Shown: positions 27,438-36,139 of the stretch, piece after piece
Layout: every line of letters starts with the position of its first letter
Position numbering within the stretch: the stretch's first letter is position 1
Assembly: GCF_015751765.1 (NCBI RefSeq)
Contig: NZ_JADOTX010000001.1
Coordinates: 4,960,001-5,024,000 of the forward strand
Direction of reading: 5' to 3'
Source of the DNA: Micromonospora ureilytica
GTDB taxonomy: Bacteria; Actinomycetota; Actinomycetes; Mycobacteriales; Micromonosporaceae
DNA: 64,000 bases
Notes under the pieces: model-generated
Seen by the model: only the letters and a program-made list of their open reading frames with translations
What the model was told of the DNA's origin: nothing
Databases searched by the model: none
Made by a program: the position numbers and the translations under genes

Positions 27438-28835
27438 GTGGCGACGAAGACGGCGACCGGTGGTCTGAGCCGGATCACCATCGTGGCTCCACGTACCCGA
27501 ATGGATCTGGCGCTGCCGTCGGACGTTCCGATGGCGGATCTGCTCCCCACCCTGCTGCGCTACGCCGGCGAGGACATGGCCGACGAGGGTGCCCGGCACG
27601 GCGGCTGGGCACTGTCCCGGTTGGGTGGTGCGCCACTCGACGGTGGTCGTACCGCTGCGCAGCTCAGTGTCCGGGACGGTGAGGTGCTCTACTTCAACCC
27701 CCGGTCGGAGGCCGCGCCGGAGATCGTCTTCGACGACGTGGTGGACGCGGTCGCGACCGCGACCAACCAGCGCCCCGGCGCCTGGCAGGTCGGTGCGACC
27801 CGCTCCTTCGCGGTGATCTTCGCGGCGGCGGCGCTCGGCGCCGGCGCGCTGGCCGCCCTCTTCGCCGGCCCGCCGCACCTGCCCGGCGCGCTGGCCGCGC
27901 TGCTGGTCGCGGTGGCGCTGTTGGTGGGCGCCGCGGTGCTGTCCAGGGCCGCCGGTGACAGCGGTATCGGCGCGGTGCTGGCCCTGGTCGGCCTGGTGCA
28001 CGCGGCCACCGGCGGCCTGCTGCTGCTCGCCGACGATCGAGCGCTGACCCAGTTGGCCAGTCCGCATGTCCTGCTCGCGGCGACCGCCGCGCTGGTGGCC
28101 GGCGCGGTGGCCGTGCTGGCGGTCGGCGACCGGTACCCCCTCTTCTTCGCCGCGATCGGGGTCGCGGCCGCGACCGGCCTGGGCGCGATCCTCTGCCTGG
28201 TCCTCGGCCTCGACGCGGCGGCCTCCGCCGCCGTGGTCGCGGCGGTCGCGTTCGGCGTGGTGCCGGCGCTGCCGATGATGGCCTACCGGCTCGCCCGGCT
28301 CCCGGTGCCGTCGATCCCGACCGGTCCGGAGGACCTGAAGACCGACAGCGAGTCGGTGGACGGTCGGCAGGTGCTCCAGCAGAGTGAGCGCGCCGACCAG
28401 TTCCTGGCCGGTCTGCTGTGGACGGTGTCCCTGCTCGTGCTGGGCGCGCAGTTCGTGCTGGCCCTGGACGGGCGCCTGCCGGCGGTGCTGCTGTGCCTGG
28501 TGCTGGCCCTGCTGTCGCTGCTGCGGGCTCGCCCCCTCCTGGGCCGGGCCCAGCGCACCCCGGTGCTGCTGGCCGGCACCGTGGGTCTGGGCCTGGCCGC
28601 CGCGGCCACCTTCGCGGGTGGGTCGCTGCCGGTACGGCTCGGCCTGATCCTGGGCGGGCTGATGCTCGCCGCCGTGATCAGCCTGATCTACGGTCTGACC
28701 GTCGCCGGCAAGCGCATCTCGCCGGTCTGGGGCCGCCTGCTCGACATCGCCGAGATCCTGCTCATCATCTCGCTGGTGCCGCTCGCCTTCTGGGTCTGCG
28801 GTCTCTACGGCTGGATCGTCAACCTCCGACCCTGA
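27438..28835 (+). CDS. eccD: type VII secretion integral membrane protein EccD
   Basis: A 465-residue pore-region component of the ESX complex. The N-terminal 90 residues form a ubiquitin-like cytosolic domain (LSRITIVAPRTRMDLALPSD, then DGEVLYFNPR). About eleven membrane helices follow, beginning AVIFAAAALGAGALAALFAG and ending IAEILLIISLVPLAFWVCGL. GTG at 27438 has CTGGAGG 6 bases upstream. It is divergent from eccC and convergent with eccE, whose stop codon is 9 bases away. The two stop codons sit inside one small hairpin. Confidence 0.93.
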   Translation: MATKTATGGLSRITIVAPRTRMDLALPSDVPMADLLPTLLRYAGEDMADEGARHGGWALSRLGGAPLDGGRTAAQLSVRDGEVLYFNPRSEAAPEIVFDDVVDAVATATNQRPGAWQVGATRSFAVIFAAAALGAGALAALFAGPPHLPGALAALLVAVALLVGAAVLSRAAGDSGIGAVLALVGLVHAATGGLLLLADDRALTQLASPHVLLAATAALVAGAVAVLAVGDRYPLFFAAIGVAAATGLGAILCLVLGLDAAASAAVVAAVAFGVVPALPMMAYRLARLPVPSIPTGPEDLKTDSESVDGRQVLQQSERADQFLAGLLWTVSLLVLGAQFVLALDGRLPAVLLCLVLALLSLLRARPLLGRAQRTPVLLAGTVGLGLAAAATFAGGSLPVRLGLILGGLMLAAVISLIYGLTVAGKRISPVWGRLLDIAEILLIISLVPLAFWVCGLYGWIVNLRP

Positions 28836-28848
28836 CCGCACCGGTCAG
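28832..28848. terminator. hairpin covering the stop codons of eccD and eccE
   Basis: CTGACCG (28832-28838), loop CAC, CGGTCAG (28842-28848) is a perfect 7-bp stem. It contains both the eccD TGA and, on the other strand, the eccE TGA. It may be a compact bidirectional terminator for the two convergent genes. Confidence 0.55.
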
Positions 28849-30032
28849 CGCGACCGCGGACCGGTGGAGACGCCCAACGCCGACGCGACCGGGGCTGCGG
28901 CGTAGACGCCCGGAGCATGCTGACCGTCCATCGGCCGGGTGGACGCGCCCACCCGATCGGCGACCTCGCGCACCACCTTGACCAGGGCCTCGACGTGGTT
29001 GTCCATCGCCGCGACCCGCAGCAGCGGTGCCGCCACCCGGCCGTCCGCCGAGACGCTCACGGCCACCGTGTGCGACGGCGCCGAGGTGGCGGTGATCGCG
29101 TCCACGAGGGGGCCCAGCGGCGCGTCGGACCGCCCTCGCAGAGCCATGACGCGGTGCGTCCAGCCGCCGCCGCGCAACCCGTGCCAGCTCTCCGCCGGCG
29201 ACTCGGGCACCAGGTCCAGACCAGCGGCCGAGACGATCGCCGCGCGTAGTTCCTCACGGCCCAACGGGCGGTGGGACAACCCCGCCGAGGTCAGCGCCTT
29301 GCCGAGGCGGCCGATCCCGGCGGCCACCGTCCGGTGCACGCCGGTCAGCCCACCGCCCCGGCTCACCGCCTCGACCCGGGCGTCCCGGACGGTGAGCCGC
29401 ACCGCCACCCAGACGGTCCGGTGTGCCGCCGGTGGAGCACCGGGTGCCGGGTACCAGACCAGCGTGTGCGCGACGACCTGGGCCCGGGAGACCGGGGCGT
29501 TGAAGTCCGCGAGCACCCCCAGCGCGCGGTCCACCGCGGAGGCGTCGACGGAGCCGACCGCCGCGCCGGTGGCGGACTGCAGGGCGACGGCCGCGAACCA
29601 GCCCTGGTCGTCGCGCCCGATGCCGAGCCGGGTGCCTCGGTCGGTCAGCTCGATAACACTCAACTCCGGGGCGAGCGCAGCCAACCGCGGGTCGGTCGCC
29701 GTGCCGCTGGCCAGCACGGCCGACGCCCGCTCGCCGCGTCGCCGCAGGCGTCGGCGCAGCAGCAGGTCCTCGAACCACCACCGGCCACCTCGACGGGCGA
29801 AGGCCGCCAGGACGACGAGCAGCGCCGCCGCGCCCACCGCGGCGAGCACCCAGCTGGGTCCGGCCGTGGCGGCCCAGACGCCGACCACGCACAACTCCAG
29901 CACGACGAGTTGCCCGACCAACACGGGACCGACCCGTCCACGGCCGGGCCGTTCGGCCGGCGGCGCCGACCGGGTCGGTACGTCGACAGGGTCCGTGACC
30001 GCTCGGGCGGGTGGCGCCTGAACCTGCGTCAT
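28845..30032 (-). CDS. eccE: type VII secretion protein EccE
   Basis: A 395-residue membrane component of the ESX complex. Two hydrophobic segments at about 38-80 (LVVLELCVVGVWAATAG and VLAAVGAAALLVVLAAFARR) are followed by a cytosolic or peripheral domain with WWFEDLLLRRRLRRRG. The low-similarity Ala/Val-rich remainder is typical of EccE, and the assignment also rests on its place between eccD and eccB. ATG at 30032 has AGGAGGG about 10 bases upstream; the longer frame from 30176 overlaps the eccB promoter and is rejected. It diverges from eccB. Confidence 0.88.
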   Translation of the reverse strand: MTQVQAPPARAVTDPVDVPTRSAPPAERPGRGRVGPVLVGQLVVLELCVVGVWAATAGPSWVLAAVGAAALLVVLAAFARRGGRWWFEDLLLRRRLRRRGERASAVLASGTATDPRLAALAPELSVIELTDRGTRLGIGRDDQGWFAAVALQSATGAAVGSVDASAVDRALGVLADFNAPVSRAQVVAHTLVWYPAPGAPPAAHRTVWVAVRLTVRDARVEAVSRGGGLTGVHRTVAAGIGRLGKALTSAGLSHRPLGREELRAAIVSAAGLDLVPESPAESWHGLRGGGWTHRVMALRGRSDAPLGPLVDAITATSAPSHTVAVSVSADGRVAAPLLRVAAMDNHVEALVKVVREVADRVGASTRPMDGQHAPGVYAAAPVASALGVSTGPRSR

Positions 30033-30106
30033 CGCTGACTGTCCCTCCTGCACGGTACGGCTCTGCGCCGGGTCGGTCCGGTGCCGGCCACGAGCGGTGG
30101 TCCCAA

Positions 30107-30132
30107 GGAACCACCGTCGGCCCCTTATCGTA
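30107..30132 (+). promoter_or_regulatory. candidate ECF-like promoter of eccB
   Basis: GGAACC at 30107-30112 is followed after 16-17 bases by a CGTA-type element (30129-30132), which resembles ECF promoters (GGAAC-N16/17-CGTT). A housekeeping -10, TATCGT at 30126-30131, overlaps it, so either reading is possible. Confidence 0.35.
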
Positions 30133-30193
30133 GGGAAGCCCGCGACGGCACCTCGACCTGATCGTCGCGGAAACACCCCGCCGGAGGTAAGTC

Positions 30194-31816
30194 ATGCGGA
30201 CCCGCCGCGATCAGGTGCAGGCGTACCGCTTCGTCACCCGCCGCATCGTCTCCGCCTTGCTGTCGGGCGATCCGGAGACCACCAACCTGCCGATGCGACG
30301 GCTCGGCATGGCCGTCTTCGGCAGCGTCCTGACCGCGGCCATCGTGCTCGGTGGGGTGGGCGCTTACGGCCAGTTGACCGGTGGCGCGGCGCCGCTGGAC
30401 GACAACACCCTGGTCATCGAACGGGAGACCGGCGCGACGTACGTGTTCATCGAGGGGAAGCTGCACCCGACGCTCAACTACACGTCGGCGCGCCTCATCG
30501 TGAACGACGCGAGTGCCGCGGTGCGGACGATGTCCCAGGCGTCGCTGCGGGACCGGCCCCGCGGCGTCACAGTCGGCATCGTCGGGGCACCTGACGCACT
30601 GCCGGACCGCAAGTCGCTGACCGGGCTGCCCTGGTCGGTCTGCGACGTGCCCGACCCGGTCGACCGGCAGCGGTCCAGCACCCGGCTGGTGATCGACCGT
30701 GCGCTGCCCGGTGGCACGCCGCTGGGCGACCGGGCGGTGCTGGCCTCGGTGGACGACCAGCGGTACCTGATCGCCAACAACACAAGGCTCCAGCTGCTCG
30801 ACCCGTCCCGCACGATCACGGCGCTGCGGATGGCCGGCACCGACCGACTCGAGATCGGGCAGCAACTGCTCAACGCCGTGCCGGCCGGGCCGCCGCTGCG
30901 CAGGCCGTCGCTGGCCGGTGAGGGCGAGCCCAGCAGCCGCAAGGTGGGCGGGCAGTCGTACGACGTCGGATCGGTGTTCAAGGCAGCCGGGCGGCACTAC
31001 GTGCTGACCCGGGACGCTCTCGTGTCGATCAGCGAGATCACCGCGTTGCTCCTGATCAGCAACGGCGGTCGGATCACCGACATCACCCCGAACCAGGCCA
31101 GCGAGGCGTTCGAGGAGCGGCGGATCGAGGAGGAGGGGGTGCCCCCGACGATGCCCGCTCTCTACCCGGCCCAGCCCGGTCAGACGACGCTCTGCGCGAC
31201 GTACCGGAAGGGCAGCGCGGGCGGCCCGCCGACCACCACGATGGAGGTCTTCGACCGGGTGCCGGACGAGCTGACCGACAGCGATCCGGGGTTGGTGCCG
31301 GTGCGCCAGACCAGGCGCGACGCCGTACGCACGGCCGAGGCGGTGCTGCTCCCCGGCGGCAAGGGTGTCATCGCGCAGGCCTCGCCCGGTGCCGGAACCA
31401 GCGGGTCCGGCGCCGCCGGGTCGACGATCTACCTGATCAGCCCGCAGGGCATCCGGTATCCGCTCGGCTCGGCGGCGACACTTGACGTACTCGGCTACGG
31501 CGGGATCACTCCGCTGGCGGTGCCCGGCTCCCTGCTCGCACTGATCCCGACCGGGCCGACTCTGGACCGCGAGGACGCGTTCGCCGTCTTTGCTCCGGAC
31601 GGACCGGCACCGGCCGCTCCGTCGCCGAGCGCGCCGCGGTCGGGCTCACCGTCGCCGGCGTCGCCCTCGGGCTCGTCGTCCGCAGTGCCACCGTCCCGGT
31701 CGTCGTCCTCCCCGCCACCGTCGGGCTCGACACCGTCGACTCCGGCCAGTGGCGCCCCGTCGAGCGGCGGGACCGGCGGCGGGGGGTCCACCGAATCGAC
31801 AGACGCCGACGGCTGA
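30194..31816 (+). CDS. eccB: type VII secretion protein EccB
   Basis: A 540-residue single-pass membrane protein with a large extracytoplasmic domain, part of the ESX core complex. The family start MRTRRDQVQAYRFVTRRIVS and the SALLSGDPE segment are followed by a membrane helix at about 38-58. The outer domain has the EccB repeats and the two conserved cysteines (WSVCDVP and TLCATYR). The last 65 residues are a Pro/Ser tail (PSASPSGSSSAV-like). The ATG has GGAGG 7 bases upstream. It begins a run of four plus-strand genes that includes two probable ESX substrates. Confidence 0.95.
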   Translation: MRTRRDQVQAYRFVTRRIVSALLSGDPETTNLPMRRLGMAVFGSVLTAAIVLGGVGAYGQLTGGAAPLDDNTLVIERETGATYVFIEGKLHPTLNYTSARLIVNDASAAVRTMSQASLRDRPRGVTVGIVGAPDALPDRKSLTGLPWSVCDVPDPVDRQRSSTRLVIDRALPGGTPLGDRAVLASVDDQRYLIANNTRLQLLDPSRTITALRMAGTDRLEIGQQLLNAVPAGPPLRRPSLAGEGEPSSRKVGGQSYDVGSVFKAAGRHYVLTRDALVSISEITALLLISNGGRITDITPNQASEAFEERRIEEEGVPPTMPALYPAQPGQTTLCATYRKGSAGGPPTTTMEVFDRVPDELTDSDPGLVPVRQTRRDAVRTAEAVLLPGGKGVIAQASPGAGTSGSGAAGSTIYLISPQGIRYPLGSAATLDVLGYGGITPLAVPGSLLALIPTGPTLDREDAFAVFAPDGPAPAAPSPSAPRSGSPSPASPSGSSSAVPPSRSSSSPPPSGSTPSTPASGAPSSGGTGGGGSTESTDADG

Positions 31817-31904
31817 GCAGCTTCGACGGGTCGCCCGGAGTCGCACGGGTGGACTAACCTGGATGTCGCTGACGGTTGTCAACCAGAACGACGGGGATGT
31901 TGCC

Positions 31905-32273
31905 ATGGCCGGGCGTACGGAAGTCGACCTGTTGTCCCTTGAGGACTTCCACGAGCACCTGGCGTCGCGGTTGAGCCAGGCCGAGTCGGTGCTGCGCAAG
32001 CTCAACACCGAGATGCAGTGCCGGCCTCCGGCGTTGGGCTCGTTCCTCGACGCCACCGACAACGCGCGTCGCTACAGCGAGGTGCACCAGTCCTATGTCG
32101 ACCAGGCCGAACGGATCCGACAGGCGGTGCTGGCGGCACAGCAGGCGACCAGCACGATCCTGAGCAACTACCGCACCGCCGAGGCGCGTAACGCGGCCAA
32201 CTCCGACGATGTCACCGCCGCGCTGACCCCGGTCGACCGCGCGTTGCAGCCGAAGGAGGACGGGCGTGTCTGA
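31905..32273 (+). CDS. helical ESX-associated protein of unknown function
   Basis: A 122-residue, almost fully helical protein: LSLEDFHEHLASRLSQAESV, FLDATDNARRYSEVHQSYVD, then AERIRQAVLAAQQATSTILS. It has no Trp-x-Gly turn but has the size and helix pattern of ESX partner proteins. It sits between eccB and a WXG protein, with its stop overlapping the next start by 8 bp, so the two are probably made and exported as a pair. ATG at 31905 is chosen with a weak ACGGGGA site; an in-frame ATG at 31863 lies too close to a -10-like TAACCT (31855-31860). Confidence 0.72.
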   Translation: MAGRTEVDLLSLEDFHEHLASRLSQAESVLRKLNTEMQCRPPALGSFLDATDNARRYSEVHQSYVDQAERIRQAVLAAQQATSTILSNYRTAEARNAANSDDVTAALTPVDRALQPKEDGRV

Positions 32274-33561
32274 ATACACCCAGCGCTACCAGGGCAACAG
32301 CCACCAGCAGCTGTACGACGGCCTGATGGCGGGCAAGCCGGAGCAGATCGAGGGCGTGGCCACCCAGTGGGCCGAGCTCAAGGGCATCCTCGACGGCCTC
32401 GGCCGGGAGCTGAGCGGCGACCTCGACAAGCTCGCCAACACCTGGACGGGTTCGGCAGGTCAGGAGTTCCACCGGCGGCTCAGCTTCATCGTCGCCCACA
32501 CCAACGCGTTGGGTGAGGGGATGGCCGGCATCAAGCAGGGGTTGACCATGATGGCCGACCATCTGCGCGCCGCCCACAAGCAGGCCGAGAGCCCGGAGGA
32601 GACCGACGACAACGACAAGGCGATCGGCGGCGCGATCAAGGGTGGCGCGGTCTTCGGTCTGACCGGTCTGATCGTCGGGGGCATCGCGGGTCACCAGCAG
32701 GACAAGGCAGAGCAGGAAAAGGCCCACCAGCGGATGGTGAACCTGGTGGCCGACCTGGCCAGCAGTTACGACATCTCCGCCTACGACCGGGTGGTCGACC
32801 CGCCCCCACCGGACCCGGATACTCCGAACACCGCCCGCAAGGATCCGACGACACCACAGAGTGTCTCGGCCATCGCCAGGGTGACCGGCGGTCCCAACAC
32901 CGGCGCGGACACCGGGCACACCGGCGACGCGACCATCTCGTCGCCCGACCGCGTTGCCCAACTGCCCGGCGACGGGTCAGCGCCGGGCGAGGTCGGCTCG
33001 GGCACCGGGGGCAGCCCGGCTGTCGGCGCCGCTCCGATCGGCGCTGGCAGCGACCTCGCCGACCGCGGCACCTCCCTCGCCGGAGCGGACCCACTTGTCG
33101 GCGGCGCGCTGCTCGGTGGGGGTGCCGCCGGGCTGGTCGGCCTGTCCGGGCCGGCCGGCGCGCCCGCCGGGGCGAGCACCGGCCCCGGCCTGCTCTACGC
33201 AGGGCAGGGCGGGTCACCGGCCGGCGGGGTGTTGCGCAGCGGCGCGCTCGCCGGCTCGGGCAACGCACCCCCCACCTCGGCTCGACCGACCGGCGGTGGT
33301 GCGGCCCCGGCGGAGACCCGCGCCGCCAACGGGGTCGGGCGCAGCATCGACGGCCAGCGCGGTGGGAGCGGCGGACGCCCGGCCATGACCGGTGGCAACG
33401 CCCGACCGGGGTCCGGCGGCGGCCGTCCCGGTGTCCTCGGCGGGCAGGGTCGAGCGCAGGACGACGACTCCGACGAGCGGCTGACCTGGTTGACCGAGGA
33501 CGAGATGGTGTGGCAGGGCGACGAGAAGGCCGCACCCCCGGTGCTCGGCACCGGCGACTGA
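32266..33561 (+). CDS. large WXG-domain protein, probable type VII secretion substrate
   Basis: A 431-residue protein. Its N-terminal 110 residues form a WXG helical hairpin with the turn W60-T-G62 in NTWTGSAGQEF. A Gly-rich hydrophobic segment follows at about 125-145 (AIKGGAVFGLTGLIVGGIAG). From about 185 to 400 it is a Gly/Pro/Ala-rich, low-complexity stretch. The acidic C-terminus WLTEDEMVWQGDEK is distinct and may be a functional or export tail. This layout resembles PPE-like or long WXG substrates of actinobacterial ESX systems. GTG at 32266 overlaps the upstream gene by 8 bp. A strong terminator follows. Confidence 0.82.
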   Translation: MSEYTQRYQGNSHQQLYDGLMAGKPEQIEGVATQWAELKGILDGLGRELSGDLDKLANTWTGSAGQEFHRRLSFIVAHTNALGEGMAGIKQGLTMMADHLRAAHKQAESPEETDDNDKAIGGAIKGGAVFGLTGLIVGGIAGHQQDKAEQEKAHQRMVNLVADLASSYDISAYDRVVDPPPPDPDTPNTARKDPTTPQSVSAIARVTGGPNTGADTGHTGDATISSPDRVAQLPGDGSAPGEVGSGTGGSPAVGAAPIGAGSDLADRGTSLAGADPLVGGALLGGGAAGLVGLSGPAGAPAGASTGPGLLYAGQGGSPAGGVLRSGALAGSGNAPPTSARPTGGGAAPAETRAANGVGRSIDGQRGGSGGRPAMTGGNARPGSGGGRPGVLGGQGRAQDDDSDERLTWLTEDEMVWQGDEKAAPPVLGTGD

Positions 33562-33605
33562 CCACGGCCCACCCTCGGCGCGCCCGCACCACACCCGGAC
33601 GATGC

Positions 33606-33646
33606 GCGGTGCCCCCGATCGGACCCGATCCGGTCGGGGGCACCGC
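33606..33646 (+). terminator. terminator of the eccB operon
   Basis: A 17-bp stem with one G-U pair (33606-33622 with 33630-33646) and a 7-base loop lies 45 bases beyond the stop of the large WXG gene. Confidence 0.82.
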
Positions 33647-33745
33647 CGTTCCCGGGCACCGATCGACGGCGTCCACAGTGCGCATGGTGGTGGCGGTCAC
33701 GCCCGCGCGGTCCTTCGCCGTGCTGCGATACGCCAGGACGGGCGA

Positions 33746-33751
33746 TAGGTT
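33746..33751 (+). promoter_or_regulatory. -10 box of a leaderless small-protein transcript
   Basis: TAGGTT is followed after 6 bases by GTG at 33758 with no ribosome-binding site. The spacing supports both the start choice and a leaderless mRNA. Confidence 0.45.
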
Positions 33752-33757
33752 GGTCGG

Positions 33758-34132
33758 GTGTCGTCCGCAGCGTTTGCCCGCCCAGCTCGGTGGGCTGTGC
33801 TGCGGTCACTGCGGGAACTGACCCGCCTGGCGGTCACCGCGCTGGTGCTCGCGGTCGGCCTCGGTGCCGCTCTCGCCGCGACCCCACCGCCCGCCCCCAC
33901 GCAGCTCCGGCCCAGTGCGGTGAGCAGCCGGGTGGCAAGTGTCCGCCCCGACGCCGGCCCGGCCGTCGAGCGGGCCGGCCAGCCCACTGTCGCCCCGCCG
34001 GCAGGCACGCGCGATGCCGCCACGGCCGATACCGCCACGGCGACCGGTCCGGTCGCGGCGGGCCTGGTGCACGCCCCGGCCATCGATCCCGGCCGTGGCA
34101 CTCCTACCCGACGCGGCCCGCCCGCCCCCTGA
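33758..34132 (+). CDS. small Ala/Pro-rich exported or membrane-anchored protein
   Basis: A 124-residue protein of unknown function. Residues 1-43 are a long signal or anchor (basic N-region, then LAVTALVLAVGLGAALAATP). The rest is an Ala/Pro/Thr-rich, low-complexity region without cysteines or recognised motif. Reality of the gene is supported by a -10 box 6 bases before the GTG and by the clear signal segment, not by homology. It lies just after the ESX operon terminator but on its own promoter, so a link to secretion is only positional. Confidence 0.5.
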   Translation: MSSAAFARPARWAVLRSLRELTRLAVTALVLAVGLGAALAATPPPAPTQLRPSAVSSRVASVRPDAGPAVERAGQPTVAPPAGTRDAATADTATATGPVAAGLVHAPAIDPGRGTPTRRGPPAP

Positions 34133-34286
34133 GCCAGGCCCGGCGATCCCCGGGGCCCGATCCCGGCTGATCCCGTACGGCACCTGAGTTCGCCGTCGAC
34201 GGGACGACCCCGCCACCGGGCCGACCGGTGCTGCCGCGCCTTCCTGCCGCCCGTCGATACCCGCCTTCGACCGCGAGGTGCTGATC

Positions 34287-35105
34287 ATGCAAACCATCCT
34301 CTCCGCCGTCCTGCCAGACCTCTCCCGGGCCGCCGTCATCTGGCTGAGCCTGCTCGGCGTGGTCGCCGTCGCCGTCTCCGCTCTCCTGCTGCGACCCGGC
34401 CGGTTCCGCTTCGATCCGGGCTCCCGGATCCGTCGCGCGGCCATGCCGAGCCAACTTGAGCAGGCGCAGGAGGAGCGGGAGCAGAGCCGCTACGCGCAGG
34501 AGGTCGCGGTGGCCGCGGAGCGGGCGACCACCACCGTGCGGCGCCGCCGCGCGGAGTGGGTGGCCGCGCAGGAGGAGGTCGAGGCGGCCTGGTTGGCGTA
34601 CGAGGCGGCCGAGGCCGGCGTGCGGCGGCTCGACGCGGCGGCCGCGATGCCGCTGCCACACACCGCACGCACCCCCGCCGAGTACGCGGACCGCGAGCGC
34701 TACCTGCACCGGGCGGCGCTGGACGCGTACTGGCGGCGGGAGCTGTCGGTGGAGCAGCTCAGCGACGTCTTCGCGCACCGCGACGGCTGGGACCCGCGAC
34801 TGCACCCGGTCGAGCAGGAGCTGGTGCTCCAGCGGGCGATCCGGGACAACCTGGCGGCCAAGCACGCCGCGGCCCGCGAGCGGGAGCAGACCGCGTGGCG
34901 GGCGGCGGAGTTGGCGGTGGCCGCGGCTCGCAGTCTGCGCGAGGAGGCGCACGCCGCGACCGGTCGACGGGTCGCCGAGTCGGCGTCGGTGCTGCCGCTC
35001 AGCGAGGTTGCCCGACCGTTGGGCGCGCAGACCCGGGAGAACGTCGAGCAGACCCGGGAGAACAAGGTGACGGCTCGCGGTCGTGCGACGGTGCCCGCCT
35101 TCTGA
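34287..35105 (+). CDS. single-pass membrane protein with long coiled coil
   Basis: A 272-residue protein of unknown function. A membrane helix at about 10-32 (AAVIWLSLLGVVAVAVSALL) is followed by Glu/Ala/Arg-rich coiled coil to about residue 240. EAAWLAYEAAEAGVRRLDAA and REREQTAWRAAELAVAAARS lie within it, and a conserved-looking island YADRERYLHRAALDAYWRRE, then LSDVFAHRDGWDPRLHPVEQ, sits in the middle. That island, with its acidic and Trp residues, is the part most likely to be functional. ATG at 34287 has GAGGTG 8 bases upstream. The next gene follows after 33 bases with its own leaderless promoter. Confidence 0.72.
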   Translation: MQTILSAVLPDLSRAAVIWLSLLGVVAVAVSALLLRPGRFRFDPGSRIRRAAMPSQLEQAQEEREQSRYAQEVAVAAERATTTVRRRRAEWVAAQEEVEAAWLAYEAAEAGVRRLDAAAAMPLPHTARTPAEYADRERYLHRAALDAYWRRELSVEQLSDVFAHRDGWDPRLHPVEQELVLQRAIRDNLAAKHAAAREREQTAWRAAELAVAAARSLREEAHAATGRRVAESASVLPLSEVARPLGAQTRENVEQTRENKVTARGRATVPAF

Positions 35106-35126
35106 GCCGAGCGGGGTCGGGTGGGT

Positions 35127-35132
35127 TAGCGT
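35127..35132 (+). promoter_or_regulatory. -10 box of leaderless DUF1232 transcript
   Basis: TAGCGT is followed after 6 bases by the ATG at 35139, and no ribosome-binding site is present. Confidence 0.5.
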
Positions 35133-35138
35133 GACGGC

Positions 35139-35477
35139 ATGTCCCGACAGGCGTGGGTCCTCGTGGTGGTCGCCGGCATCCTGGCGCTCGCCACACTTGT
35201 CGGTGCCGTGGTGCTGGCGGTGCGGGTGGTGCGTACGCGGCGGATGCTGACCGGGCTCGGCGCGGGCGGCAAGGTCGCCTTCTACGGTGCGCTGATCTAC
35301 ACGATCTTCCCGGTCGACGTGCTGCCGGACCCGATCTACCTGGACGACATGGGGGTCCTTGCCGCCGCGTTGATCTACCTGACCCGGCTGGTGCACAAAC
35401 GTCGGGCGGCGGGTCGGCAGTTGCCCGGTCAGCCGGACGCCCTACCGGATCGGGACCGCGCGCGCCGCGTGCCATGA
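35139..35477 (+). CDS. DUF1232 (YkvA-like) membrane protein
   Basis: A 112-residue membrane protein. The N-terminal helix is [20 protein letters not shown], and the DUF1232 core is [20 protein letters not shown] followed by [12 protein letters not shown], with the family's Pro-Val-Asp-x-x-Pro-Asp pattern. The molecular function of the family is not known. It is short, ends in a basic tail, and is followed 31 bases later by a flavin or F420 oxidoreductase in the same direction. Confidence 0.85.
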   Translation: MSRQAWVLVVVAGILALATLVGAVVLAVRVVRTRRMLTGLGAGGKVAFYGALIYTIFPVDVLPDPIYLDDMGVLAAALIYLTRLVHKRRAAGRQLPGQPDALPDRDRARRVP

Positions 35478-35508
35478 TCAAGGTCGGTTCGGCGGACAGG
35501 GGACGGGC

Positions 35509-35916
35509 ATGACTGGCGATCATCGGTTGGACGTGCACGATGACCGTGTTGTCGCCTTCTGCGCAGAACGGCACCTCGCGACCCTGACCACAGTGCGTGC
35601 GGACGGCACCCCGCACGTCGTACCGGTCGGCGTGACTCTCGACCCGGCGGCCGGGCTGGCCCGGGTCATCACCTCCGGCGCCTCCCGCAAGGCCCGTCAG
35701 GTGGCGTCGGCCGGCGCGGCGGGCGCGGCGGTGGCCGTGTGCCACGTGGATGGCCGCCGCTGGTTGACGATCGAGGGCCGGGCGGTGCTGCGGTCGGATC
35801 CGGCCGCCGTGGCGGAGGCGGAGCGACGGTACGCCGAGCGGTATCGGACACCACGCCCGAATCCGGAGCGGGTGGTCATCGAGATCACCGTGACCGGGCT
35901 GCTGGGGAGCCTCTGA
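35509..35916 (+). CDS. pyridoxamine 5'-phosphate oxidase-like, F420/FMN-dependent oxidoreductase
   Basis: A 135-residue split-barrel protein of the PPOX group. [20 protein letters not shown], then VVPVGVTLD, and [14 protein letters not shown] form the cofactor-binding face, and [11 protein letters not shown] is the typical fourth strand. The size and motif match the small actinobacterial F420-binding reductases such as Rv1155 rather than true PdxH, which is encoded separately at 61468-62127. The substrate is unknown. The ATG at 35509 has GGGGACGGG upstream. Confidence 0.88.
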   Translation: MTGDHRLDVHDDRVVAFCAERHLATLTTVRADGTPHVVPVGVTLDPAAGLARVITSGASRKARQVASAGAAGAAVAVCHVDGRRWLTIEGRAVLRSDPAAVAEAERRYAERYRTPRPNPERVVIEITVTGLLGSL

Positions 35917-36033
35917 GCTGACCGCGCGTCCCCGACGTCCGGTTCGGCAGGGCAGGGACACCGCGCAACCCCCGGCGCCCACAGCCGGCGGAATTCTCCG
36001 TGGAGCAGAGCGGTTACGCCCTCGGTACGCCCA

Positions 36034-36059
36034 GGGCCGAGACCACAGATGGTCGGCCC
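36034..36059 (+). promoter_or_regulatory. leader hairpin ahead of the C39-like protein
   Basis: GGGCCGA (36034-36040) and TCGGCCC (36053-36059) form a 7-bp stem within the 223-base region upstream of the C39-like gene. An alternative pairing of GACC and GGTC overlaps it. It may be an attenuator or an mRNA-stability element; nothing more can be said. Confidence 0.3.
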
Positions 36060-36139
36060 CCGTGTTGCGCCGAGCGCCATTCCCGGTGCTGCCGCCCTCC
36101 GCCGGCCGGAGGCGCCAACCCCCGAACGGAGACTCGACA

